NCBI RefSeq assembly: GCF_004138335.1
Contig: NZ_RYFW01000001.1
Coordinates: 1,488,001-1,552,000, forward strand
Source: Peristeroidobacter agariperforans
GTDB taxonomy: Bacteria > Pseudomonadota > Gammaproteobacteria > Steroidobacterales > Steroidobacteraceae
DNA length: 64,000 nt
Direction of reading: 5' to 3'
How positions within the stretch are numbered: position 1 is the first letter of the stretch; each line of letters opens with the position of its first letter. Shown here in pieces: positions 36,823 to 44,554 of the stretch. The notes under the pieces are model-generated. The model was given only the letters and a program-made list of their open reading frames with translations. It was not told where the DNA came from and ran no database searches. The position numbers and the translations under genes are program-made.

Positions 36823-37897
36823 AGTCTTCAGCATGTCGTTCCTCGATTGCATCACGTGTGCATTCGGGTCGGTCGTGCTCGTCTATACGTTGATCAACGC
36901 GCAAGGCGGCCTGCGCGCGCAGACCGTGGATCAGACGCAGCGCGCCGAAGTCTCCAAGATGGAAGAGCAGGTGCTGGAGGGCTACCAGAAGCTGGTGGTG
37001 CTGCGGAACTCGCTGATCGAGACCGACAAGGAATCGGTGCGCACCGAAGGCATGGGCACCCGTGTGCTCGAAGAGACCGAGCGGCTCAAGGTCGAGCTGG
37101 CCGACTCGAGCAAAGAAACATTGTCGCGGCGCGAGGCCATCGAGCGGCTCAAGGCCGACTTGAAATCGCTCGAAGAAGGCAACCGCCGTCTGGAAGGCGC
37201 TAGTAAAGATCCGAGCGCGACGGGCACGCGCGTGCGCGGCTTCGTCGGCCAGGGCGATCGCCAGTATTTGACGGGTTTGAAGGTCGGCGGCGATCGCATC
37301 CTGATGTTCGTCGACGTGTCCGCGAGCATGCTGGACGAGACGGTCGTCAACGTCCTGCGCATGCGCAACATGCCCGAATCCAAGAAGCTGATGTCGCAGA
37401 AGTGGCGCCGAACGGTGTCGACGGTGGAGTGGCTCGCCGCGCAAATGCCGCTGGAAGGACAGTTCCAGATCTACGCGTTCAACACCAAGACCTATGCGCT
37501 GGTGGAGGGCTCGGAGGGCAAGTGGCTCAAGGCCAACGATCCGAATTCGATGACCGAGGCGCTCGAGAAACTGCGCAAGACCGTGCCGGCCGACGGCACC
37601 AGCATCGAGAACGCGTTCCTGGCGATGAACGCGCTCAATCCGAAGCCTGACAACGTCATCATGGTCACGGACGGACTGCCGACGCAGGCCGCAGCAGCGC
37701 CGCTGATTCGCAAGACCATCGACGGCGACGCGCGCCTCAAACTGTTCGAGCGTGCTTTCGCGAAGTATCCGCGCGATGTGCCGTTCAACGTCATTTTGAT
37801 GCCGATGGAAGGCGATCCAATGGCGCCCGCCGCGTTCTGGCTCGCGGCGCGCGACACCGGCGGCTCTTTCATGAGCCCGTCGAAGGATTGGCCATGA
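36803..37897 (+). CDS. Membrane-anchored vWA-domain protein, paralogue 1
   Basis: The product is 364 aa; the gene overlaps the FHA gene by 20 bases. A short basic cytoplasmic tip precedes one transmembrane helix with the motif FSMSFLDCITCAFGSVVLVY, Asp at residue 15. A coiled coil covers about residues 45-135. The von Willebrand A domain covers about 165-355 with the metal-ion site DVSAS near residue 170, a threonine in GTSIENAF and the Asp in VTDGLPT. The Asp at the helix start is placed as in ExbD, TolR and MotB. This suggests the helix could sit in the channel protein while the vWA domain binds partners in the periplasm. Confidence 0.88.
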   Translation: MARRKTEVFSMSFLDCITCAFGSVVLVYTLINAQGGLRAQTVDQTQRAEVSKMEEQVLEGYQKLVVLRNSLIETDKESVRTEGMGTRVLEETERLKVELADSSKETLSRREAIERLKADLKSLEEGNRRLEGASKDPSATGTRVRGFVGQGDRQYLTGLKVGGDRILMFVDVSASMLDETVVNVLRMRNMPESKKLMSQKWRRTVSTVEWLAAQMPLEGQFQIYAFNTKTYALVEGSEGKWLKANDPNSMTEALEKLRKTVPADGTSIENAFLAMNALNPKPDNVIMVTDGLPTQAAAAPLIRKTIDGDARLKLFERAFAKYPRDVPFNVILMPMEGDPMAPAAFWLAARDTGGSFMSPSKDWP

Positions 37898-38979
37898 GCA
37901 AACGACCCCGGCGCGAGACGGAAATCTTCAGCATCTCCTTCCTGGACTGCATCACCTGCGGTCTGGGCTCGGTGGTGCTGCTGCTGGTGTTGAGCAACAT
38001 CCGCACGCCGAGCATCGAGCAGTCCGAGCAAGACCTGCAGGAGGAGCTGCTCAGCCTGCAGGACGAGTTGATCGAGATCGAAGGTCAGGCCGACATCCTG
38101 AATCGCGATTTGAAAGCGAAGCAGGAGCAGTTGTCGGATGAGAAGCGCCGGATCGCGCGTCTGCAGGGCGACCTGAGCGACATCAAGGGCAAGTTCAACG
38201 CCTCCAAGCAGGAGGCGGACGTGGCCAATCAGCTCGAAGGCCGGCTCGCCTCGGCCCAGCAGACACTGACCGACGAAATGAAGCGCCTGCTCGGCGCCGG
38301 CTTCCGCCGCAAGAAAGACGATGCTATCGGAGGAATTCCGGTAGACAGCGAATACATCATCTTCATCATCGACACCTCGGGCTCCATGTTCAATTACGTG
38401 TGGCCGATGATGCTGCAGAAGGTGGAGGAGACCCTGAACACCTATCCGACGGTGAAGGGCTTCCAGGTGATGAGCGACGAAGGCACGTACATGTTTAGCG
38501 GTTACCGCGGCAAGTGGATCCCTGACACGCCGAATCAACGGCGCACGGTGATCGAGCGGCTGCGCACCTGGAACGTGTTCTCCAACTCCAGCCCCATCGA
38601 AGGCATCGTCGAGGCGATCCGCACCTATCACGCCAAGGACAAGAAGATCAGCCTGTACGTGTTTGGCGATGAGTTCACCGGCTCCTCGATCGACTCGGTG
38701 GTCAAGGGCGTGGACATCATCAATCGTGAGGATGCAACCGGCGAGCGTCGCGTGCGCATTCACGCCATCGGCTTCCCGGTGCGGCCGGATGCCCCGCAGT
38801 ACACGAGCATCCGTTTTGCGACGCTGATGCGCATCCTTTGTCAACGCAATGGCGGCTCGTTCGTCGGCTTGGATGACCCGCAGCGTGGCGGTCCCCGATT
38901 TCGGATCGGCGACAACGCGACCCCTGGGCCGACCGGCGAGTCGGTCTCCCAAGCCTTAGCTGCGGGCCCAGCGCCTTGA
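37894..38979 (+). CDS. Membrane-anchored vWA-domain protein, paralogue 2
   Basis: The product is 361 aa from the ATG at 37894 (ATGA overlap with paralogue 1, GAAGGA upstream). It has the same plan: helix motif FSISFLDCITCGLGSVVLLL with Asp 18, a coiled coil at about 43-135 rich in Glu/Gln/Leu, then a vWA domain with metal-ion site IIDTSGSMF near residue 155 and VFGDEFTGSS. The two proteins share the whole N-terminal anchor but differ in most of the vWA surface, as expected for a heterodimer with different ligands. A Pro/Gly-rich tail of about 25 residues ends the protein. Confidence 0.88.
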   Translation: MSKRPRRETEIFSISFLDCITCGLGSVVLLLVLSNIRTPSIEQSEQDLQEELLSLQDELIEIEGQADILNRDLKAKQEQLSDEKRRIARLQGDLSDIKGKFNASKQEADVANQLEGRLASAQQTLTDEMKRLLGAGFRRKKDDAIGGIPVDSEYIIFIIDTSGSMFNYVWPMMLQKVEETLNTYPTVKGFQVMSDEGTYMFSGYRGKWIPDTPNQRRTVIERLRTWNVFSNSSPIEGIVEAIRTYHAKDKKISLYVFGDEFTGSSIDSVVKGVDIINREDATGERRVRIHAIGFPVRPDAPQYTSIRFATLMRILCQRNGGSFVGLDDPQRGGPRFRIGDNATPGPTGESVSQALAAGPAP

Positions 38980-38986
38980 GGTCATC

Positions 38987-39916
38987 GTGAAAGATCATCG
39001 CCTGCTGTCTCGCTCGAGCTCATGGCTGCAAGCACGCCGCCGGCAACTCACGGCCGCGGCCGCGTGCGGCCTCAGCGCCGCGATGGTGCTCCTGGCAGGC
39101 TGCGGTCCGGTGAAGCTGGTCGCGAGCACCAACATTCCGCCGCCGCTGGTAGTGAAGATTCCGATTGGCGTCGCATTGTTCGTGCCCACCGAGTTCTCGA
39201 CTTACGTGCACAAGGAAGAGCGCTGGAGCACCAAGTGGCACGTCGAGCTCGGCAAGGCGCAGGCCGATGGCATCACGCGATTGATGAATGCGATGTTCGA
39301 GCGAGTGATCCCGGTGGAGAGCGTCAACGCCGGCACCCAGGTGCCAGGCGGCGTCGCCGCGATCCTGGAGCCGAGCATCGAGGAATATGCATTCGTCACG
39401 CCGCGCGACGCCGGCTCACCGTTCTATGCGGTCAGCATCAAGTATCGCGTGAACGTCTATCTGCCCGACGGCAAGCTCGCCGATTCGTGGGGCTTCACCG
39501 GCTATGGCACTTCGCCGTCGCAGGGTTTGTCGAGCCAGGCGCCGCTGTCGGTGGCGACCGCACTGGCGATGCGAGATGCAGGAGCAAAGCTTGCCGTCGA
39601 GTTCCGGGAGCAGGCTGTGATGCGCGGACTATTGCCGGAATCGGCGACAGCCGATACACCAGTGGCCCCCCCGGGGACGCCAACGGCGCCGGGTGCTGCG
39701 CCGACGGTTACGACTTCGCCCACAGCGCCAGCAGCACCCGAGAAGAAGGTCGTTGTGCCCACGGCGATTCCGACTGCGCCCGCTGCAACGACGCCGCCCA
39801 AGGAAGAGACGGAGCCCGCGCCGGAGCCGGAAGTAGAAAAGAAAGATGACGCCAAGAAAGATGAAACCAAGCCGCCTGAGCCCGAAGCCGTCGGGCTGGC
39901 GCCGGTAGTGTCCTGA
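38987..39916 (+). CDS. Lipoprotein closing the vWA/ExbB-like operon
   Basis: The product is 309 aa from a GTG at 38987, 8 bases after the vWA stop, with GAGG upstream. The signal peptide ends in the lipobox LLAGC. A roughly 170-residue domain (PIGVALFVPTEFSTYVHKE, WHVELGKAQADGITRLMNAMF) seems folded and of the kind seen in outer-membrane lipoproteins of envelope machines. It is followed by a 100-residue tail rich in Pro, Ala, Thr, Glu and Lys. It is the likely outer-membrane contact of the complex, by analogy with Pal or LptE-like parts; that analogy is positional, not sequence-proven. The end is 12 bases from the convergent TPR gene. Confidence 0.75.
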   Translation: MKDHRLLSRSSSWLQARRRQLTAAAACGLSAAMVLLAGCGPVKLVASTNIPPPLVVKIPIGVALFVPTEFSTYVHKEERWSTKWHVELGKAQADGITRLMNAMFERVIPVESVNAGTQVPGGVAAILEPSIEEYAFVTPRDAGSPFYAVSIKYRVNVYLPDGKLADSWGFTGYGTSPSQGLSSQAPLSVATALAMRDAGAKLAVEFREQAVMRGLLPESATADTPVAPPGTPTAPGAAPTVTTSPTAPAAPEKKVVVPTAIPTAPAATTPPKEETEPAPEPEVEKKDDAKKDETKPPEPEAVGLAPVVS

Positions 39917-39928
39917 ACGAACGCGAAG

Positions 39929-41326
39929 CTACGATTTGTCGTCGTCGTCGTCCTGCTTGCGGATCTTGAACACTTCGCGGTTGACGACGCCCTGAGTCTC
40001 GACCGGCTCGCCATTGACGAACTTGGGCCGATAGCGGGCCGCACGGATCGCTTCGAGCGCCTGCGAAGCCTGGCGTTGCGTGCCGTTCTGTTCGACCACC
40101 TTTGCATCCTGCACATCGCCCGAGCCCGTGACGGTGAATTCCACCGACACGAACTTTTCCTCGATCTCCGGCGTCGCCAGCTGACGATTGCGCATCGCTA
40201 GCGGCGGCATTGGATAGTAAACGCGCACTGGGAAGCTCAACGGCGCCACCGCCGCCTCCGCCGCAGCTTCGTCATTCTTCGCCACCAGCGCAGCGGCGCG
40301 TCGATAGTAGGGCAGCGCCTTCTCGGGCTGGTGCTTCACCTGATACCAGTCGCCGAGTTGGATCAGTGTGTCGGTCAACACCGCAGGCGGCGTGTCGGGG
40401 TGCGAATCGAGAATGGCCAGCGCGCGCTGCAAGGCCCGCTCGCCATCGCTGCTGATGTATTTGGGATTGATGCCCTTGGATTCCAGCGGCGTCAACGTAT
40501 CCATCTGGTTGCGGTTGTCCATCGGCTGGTAACCCTGCGCGAGGAAATAAACCTCCTGCATGTAGCTGCGCGCCAGAGCGCGCAAGGGCAGGACCAGCGC
40601 CGGATCGTCCTTGCCGAGTTTGCGCTCGACGATTTCCAGGGCATCTCGGTAACGATCCCGGCCGAGCAGGAAATTGCCGAGGTCGACATACCAGTCGCCG
40701 ACCACGCACAACACCGGCGACATGCGCGGATCGCGCTCGCCGTAGGTGCGTTCGCCCACACGCTGCAGATAAATCATCTGCTTCTGGCCATCCACGGCGC
40801 GGCCAGTTCGCGTCAGGCTGGTGGCGAGTTGACGTAACAAGCTCTGCTGACTCGGATCGAACAAGCCGGATGAGCGCCGGATGATCAGCACTGCGCGCTC
40901 CAGGTAGGGAACGGCTTCGTCATGGCGTTCGAGCAACGCCAGCGAGTAGCCCAGGCCTCGCAGTGGATCTACTGCGGCCAGCCCTGCGCCAGCGCCTTGC
41001 AATTCAGTGATCTGCAAAGCCTCGCGATACGAGGCTTCGGCATTGGCGCGATCGCCGCTGCTCAATTGGGCGTTGCCCAGGAGCGTCAATGCTTCGGCAA
41101 GCTGCATGGGCTCGCGTGAATTCGCGCGCGCCAGCTCCACCAAGCGGCGCGCTTCGTCGAGGGCGGCCGACCAGTCCTTCTTGTCGTAACGTGCCCAGAA
41201 CTCCTGCTGCGATTCGGGCCGCGGCGGTGAAGGCGAGGCATTCGCGGCAATCAAGCTCGGGAGGCCGAGCAGGGCGCTCATCGTCAGCGCTCCTATCACG
41301 GTTCTCGCCGATTGCCTGATCCTCAT
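39929..41326 (-). CDS. Exported TPR protein with TonB C-terminal-like domain
   Basis: The product is 465 aa from the ATG at 41326. A signal peptide (TVIGALTMSALLGLPSLIAA) leads to a TPR region at about 50-340 (ALTLLGNAQLSSGDRANAEASYREAL; GLGYSLALLERHDEAVPYLERAV). The last 90 residues resemble the TonB_C fold (VSVEFTVTGSGDVQDAKVVE, ALEAIRAARYRPKFVNGEPV). This domain is often found on periplasmic TPR proteins in this bacterial group without ExbB/D coupling. The longer open frame upstream of the chosen start has no signal-like features. It is convergent with the envelope operon and its role is unknown. Confidence 0.82.
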   Translation of the reverse strand: MRIRQSARTVIGALTMSALLGLPSLIAANASPSPPRPESQQEFWARYDKKDWSAALDEARRLVELARANSREPMQLAEALTLLGNAQLSSGDRANAEASYREALQITELQGAGAGLAAVDPLRGLGYSLALLERHDEAVPYLERAVLIIRRSSGLFDPSQQSLLRQLATSLTRTGRAVDGQKQMIYLQRVGERTYGERDPRMSPVLCVVGDWYVDLGNFLLGRDRYRDALEIVERKLGKDDPALVLPLRALARSYMQEVYFLAQGYQPMDNRNQMDTLTPLESKGINPKYISSDGERALQRALAILDSHPDTPPAVLTDTLIQLGDWYQVKHQPEKALPYYRRAAALVAKNDEAAAEAAVAPLSFPVRVYYPMPPLAMRNRQLATPEIEEKFVSVEFTVTGSGDVQDAKVVEQNGTQRQASQALEAIRAARYRPKFVNGEPVETQGVVNREVFKIRKQDDDDDKS

Positions 41327-41393
41327 GACCCACCCCACCGACTCGTCAACTCGACATCGTTTTCCCCGCTGCGGACAGGCTACGACGTCGCGG

Positions 41394-42467
41394 CTACTTG
41401 GTAAACAGGTAATGCGAGACGAACCATTCACTGCCGCCGCGATAGCCCCACAGCTCGGCGCAGGCCATGAAAAAGACACGCCAGTACACCCACCAACGCC
41501 GCACGTTCTCCGCGCCGTACGTGGCTGACAGGATCGGCTCGATGCGCGCACGATTGGCATCCATGTTCTGCAGCCAGCACTCGGCCGTGCGGCTGTAATG
41601 ATTGCCGTCGACGCGCCAATGGTCGGAGAGCCGCAAGTCGCGCTGGAAATAGCTCAGCAGATGATCGCTGGGCATGATGCCGCCGGTGAAGAAATAGCGG
41701 GCCATCCAGTCGTTCTCGTCGCGCACGTCGAACGGATATGCGTAGTCGCGATGAGTGAAGATGTGCACGAACAGCGTGCCCGCCGGCTTCAGCCACGAGC
41801 CGATGCGCGCCAGCAGCTGTTCGTAGTTGCGCATGTGCTCGAACATCTCGACCGACACGACGCGGTCGAAGCGCTCGTGATCCAGCGCCAGGTCGTTCAT
41901 GTCACAGGTAATGATCTGGATGTTCTTCAGGCCACGACTCGCCGCCCGAGCTTCGATGAACTGCTTCTGAGTGCGTGAGTTCGACACGCCGGTGATACGA
42001 GCATTCGGATAGCGCTCGGCCATCCACAGAGTGAGCGAGCCCCAGCCGCAACCCAGCTCGAGAATCTCTTCGCCATCCGCGATGCGCGCGCGACGGCAAG
42101 TGAGCGCCAGCATTTCCGCTTCGGCTTCGTCCAAGGCAGAGACGCCTGGCTGGAAATAGCAGGACGAGTACTTCATATGCTTGCCCATCACCATCTCGAA
42201 GAACTCGCACGGCAGCTCGTAATGCTGCTCGTTGGCTTCGCGCGTGTTGATCGCGATCGGGCTGGCTTTGAGTTGGGCGATGAAACGCATCAAATGGCGC
42301 TGTTGCGCCTCCTCGCTGGTGCGCTTCTCTTCGCGCAGCCGCTCGGCGAGCAGCCTGCGAATGCCATGGCGCACGATCGAGTCAGGCAGCAGATTGCGCG
42401 CCAACAGACGGAAGGGCAGGGAGATCGCCGGATCGGCGGGACGCGGTGTAACGACGGTTGCTGTCAT
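41394..42467 (-). CDS. Cyclopropane-fatty-acyl-phospholipid synthase-family methyltransferase
   Basis: The product is 357 aa. It is an SAM-dependent methyltransferase: motif [20 protein letters not shown], the acidic loop [16 protein letters not shown] and [17 protein letters not shown], with family sequence [20 protein letters not shown] before motif I. This is the CFA synthase/coclaurine N-methyltransferase superfamily. It lacks the N-terminal lipid-binding extension typical of E. coli Cfa. Its C-terminus ([20 protein letters not shown]) is typical of the shorter group. Together with the DUF1295 and DUF1475-like membrane genes upstream on the same strand it may methylate unsaturated acyl chains. 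The substrate is not certain. Confidence 0.85.
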   Translation of the reverse strand: MTATVVTPRPADPAISLPFRLLARNLLPDSIVRHGIRRLLAERLREEKRTSEEAQQRHLMRFIAQLKASPIAINTREANEQHYELPCEFFEMVMGKHMKYSSCYFQPGVSALDEAEAEMLALTCRRARIADGEEILELGCGWGSLTLWMAERYPNARITGVSNSRTQKQFIEARAASRGLKNIQIITCDMNDLALDHERFDRVVSVEMFEHMRNYEQLLARIGSWLKPAGTLFVHIFTHRDYAYPFDVRDENDWMARYFFTGGIMPSDHLLSYFQRDLRLSDHWRVDGNHYSRTAECWLQNMDANRARIEPILSATYGAENVRRWWVYWRVFFMACAELWGYRGGSEWFVSHYLFTK

Positions 42468-42559
42468 GGCGGAGCTCAGAGGTTGTTGATGGCCAAGTGG
42501 TATGCGTATGAATGTTTTCTACAGTGCCGGCAGTAGTTCTAGCGAATCATGGTTGGTTA

Positions 42560-43363
42560 CTAACCGTTATTCGCTTTCTCCCCGAAGCGCTTCCTAGGTA
42601 GAGGAATAAACATCGACGTGCGCTGCTGATACTCGCGATACCGCTCGCCCTTGGAGCGCAGCGCCTGCTCCTCGGTCGCTTTGACGCCGGTCACGTTGAT
42701 CAGGAAATGCAGCATCAGCGCCGGCATCGCCAGCGCCAGCCAGCCCCAGGGAGAGGCCAGCGCGAACACGGCGTAGCCGATCCAGATCGTCCATTCGAAG
42801 AAATAATTCGGGTGGCGCGAGTAGCGCCACAAGCCCTCTTCGCACACACGACCGTGGTTGGCTGCATCTCGCTTGAATGCGGCGAGCTGGCCATCGGCGA
42901 TGCTTTCGCCGATCAAGCCCACCAGCCAGATCGCGACGCCTGCGGCTTCGAGCACGTGCAGGCTCGGTTCGGGATTCAGGCAGGCGATCAACAGCGGCAG
43001 GGCCAGGATCACGTTCAGCACCGCCTGCAGCTGAAAGAAGCCGAAGAACTTTGCGTTGAGATTGGCCGCCCAGCGTTGCCGCAACTCGACGTAGCGCCCT
43101 TCTTCGGGCTCGCCGACGATGCGTTTGGCCAGATGACCTGCAAGCCGCACCGACCACAGCGCATACATCGCGGCAATGACCCATTTGCGCGTTTCCCAAC
43201 CCGGCGCGAGAGCCGCGTACAGCAGCGCGAGCAACGCGAAGTTTCCAGACCAGCCGATGTCGACGTAGCTGAAGTTCCGGTTGCGAATGCCGAGCAGCCA
43301 CAACGCAGTCATGATCAGGAAGACCAGCAGCGAGCCGAGGGCCACGAGCAGCAGCGCGTTCAT
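42560..43363 (-). CDS. DUF1295-family membrane protein (steroid-reductase-like)
   Basis: The product is 267 aa with six to seven hydrophobic helices. The signature is in the C-terminal half: EEGLWRYSRHPNYFFEWTIWIGYAVFAL and the last helix with EEQALRSKGERYREYQQRT, typical of DUF1295 and of the wider steroid 5-alpha-reductase/isoprenylcysteine methyltransferase group. It overlaps the DUF1475-like gene by 4 bases (ATGA) and lies 92 bases before the methyltransferase gene. A reductase acting on a membrane-embedded double bond is plausible. Confidence 0.9.
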   Translation of the reverse strand: MNALLLVALGSLLVFLIMTALWLLGIRNRNFSYVDIGWSGNFALLALLYAALAPGWETRKWVIAAMYALWSVRLAGHLAKRIVGEPEEGRYVELRQRWAANLNAKFFGFFQLQAVLNVILALPLLIACLNPEPSLHVLEAAGVAIWLVGLIGESIADGQLAAFKRDAANHGRVCEEGLWRYSRHPNYFFEWTIWIGYAVFALASPWGWLALAMPALMLHFLINVTGVKATEEQALRSKGERYREYQQRTSMFIPLPRKRFGEKANNG

Positions 43364-43713
43364 CTCGCCGGCTCGCTGCGAGAAGTCAGGATGTCACTGG
43401 CCGGTGCGCCGGGCGGCAGCTTCTGCAATTGCCAGAGCACGTAACTCGCCATGGCCATGTTGCCCAGGGCCATGATGGCCACGAACCACAGCACACGCGA
43501 CAGCCACCCACGTTCCTTGAAGCACACCCAGACGAAGAAAGTGAGGAAGCCGTAATAGGCGTCGATGAGCGTCGCGATGGTCCAGTGGCGGTCCGGCCCA
43601 CGCCAGCCCTGCCATTGCCAGACAGGCTGTTGATTGCTGGCCCACACGGTGTAGGCGAGCAGGGACAACAGGATCGCTGCAAACAGGATCTGCAGCAGGG
43701 CTCGGTTGGTCAT
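43360..43713 (-). CDS. DUF1475-like small membrane protein
   Basis: The product is 117 aa with three hydrophobic segments (LLQILFAAILLSLLAYTVWA; YGFLTFFVWVCFKE; WFVAIMALGNMAMASYVLW). The motif WTIATLIDAYYGFLTFFVWV is typical of DUF1475 proteins, which are found in plants and some bacteria next to DUF1295. It begins the three-gene unit with the DUF1295 and CFA-like genes. It may be an accessory subunit of the DUF1295 enzyme; nothing in it suggests catalysis. Confidence 0.8.
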   Translation of the reverse strand: MTNRALLQILFAAILLSLLAYTVWASNQQPVWQWQGWRGPDRHWTIATLIDAYYGFLTFFVWVCFKERGWLSRVLWFVAIMALGNMAMASYVLWQLQKLPPGAPASDILTSRSEPAR

Positions 43714-43794
43714 GCAATCCTCGCGGGCGGAAGCTGGTGACTCGCCCTTTATTTGCCTGAGGTATTCGCAACCCCAGGCACGCTTGGATGCACG

Positions 43795-44388
43795 CTAGCC
43801 GGCGGGTTTTTTAGGCACGTAGATGGAGTTACGGACGTTGGAAAATACTCGCCGGACCATGGGCTCGAAGGTCTCCAGCGGCAGGCTGGGATAGGCGGGA
43901 TCGAACGCCGGTCCGTCGTAGAGACGGCAGAATTCCTCGGTGTAGTCGTACCAGGCGTGCTCCCGGAACTGATCCCTCAGATTCCGATCCAGTCCCAGGT
44001 AGTGGAAGAAGTAGTAGCCCTGGAAGATCGCGTGCTTTTCCACCATCCAGAAGTTCTGCTCGGACACGAATGGCTTGAGGATGGCGGCCGCGACATCGGC
44101 GTGGTTGCGCGGGCCAAGTGTGTCGCCGATGTCGTGTATCAGCGCGCAAACCACATACTCTTCATCGCGCCCGTCACGGTGCGCGCGAGTCGCAGTTTGC
44201 AGGCAATGTTCGAGGCGATCGACTGCGAAGCCGCCGAAGTCTCCGGCCAGTAGATTCAGATGGGCCAGCACTCGATCGGGCAGGGCCTGGATGAAAGGCT
44301 TCATGGCCCGGTTGATGCGGGACCAGTCTTCCTGAGTGCCCTCGACCATGCTGTGAAAGGTTGCCCGCGGCTGGTTGACATCGGTCAT
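43795..44388 (-). CDS. HD-domain protein, MIOX/PhnZ-like
   Basis: The product is 197 aa from the ATG at 44388. The metal-ligand pattern is complete: H in EHCLQTA, HD in ALIHDIGD, H in RNHADVAAAIL and H in VEKHAIFQGYYF, followed by the late Asp in RLYDGPAFDP. This arrangement and the RLYDGPAFDP/LETFEP region resemble the PhnZ/MIOX mixed-valent di-iron oxygenases more than nucleotide phosphohydrolases. Such enzymes cleave C-P or oxidise polyols or quaternary amino-phosphonates. Substrate and metal cannot be told from sequence. It stands alone between the DUF1475-like gene and the chemoreceptor gene. Confidence 0.8.
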   Translation of the reverse strand: MTDVNQPRATFHSMVEGTQEDWSRINRAMKPFIQALPDRVLAHLNLLAGDFGGFAVDRLEHCLQTATRAHRDGRDEEYVVCALIHDIGDTLGPRNHADVAAAILKPFVSEQNFWMVEKHAIFQGYYFFHYLGLDRNLRDQFREHAWYDYTEEFCRLYDGPAFDPAYPSLPLETFEPMVRRVFSNVRNSIYVPKKPAG

Positions 44389-44554
44389 TTTGGTCCCCGC
44401 ACACATCGTCGCCGAGAACGACCATATGCGGCGCGCGGCCGATGCTGTCAATTCGCGCCGGGAGCTTTGCTGTTCTTTGCTCCGCTGTGCAGACGGGGTT
44501 AAGTATTGCCTGGCCTGCGGCGAGGAAAATCCGCGATGGTCGGGGCGATTCGAG

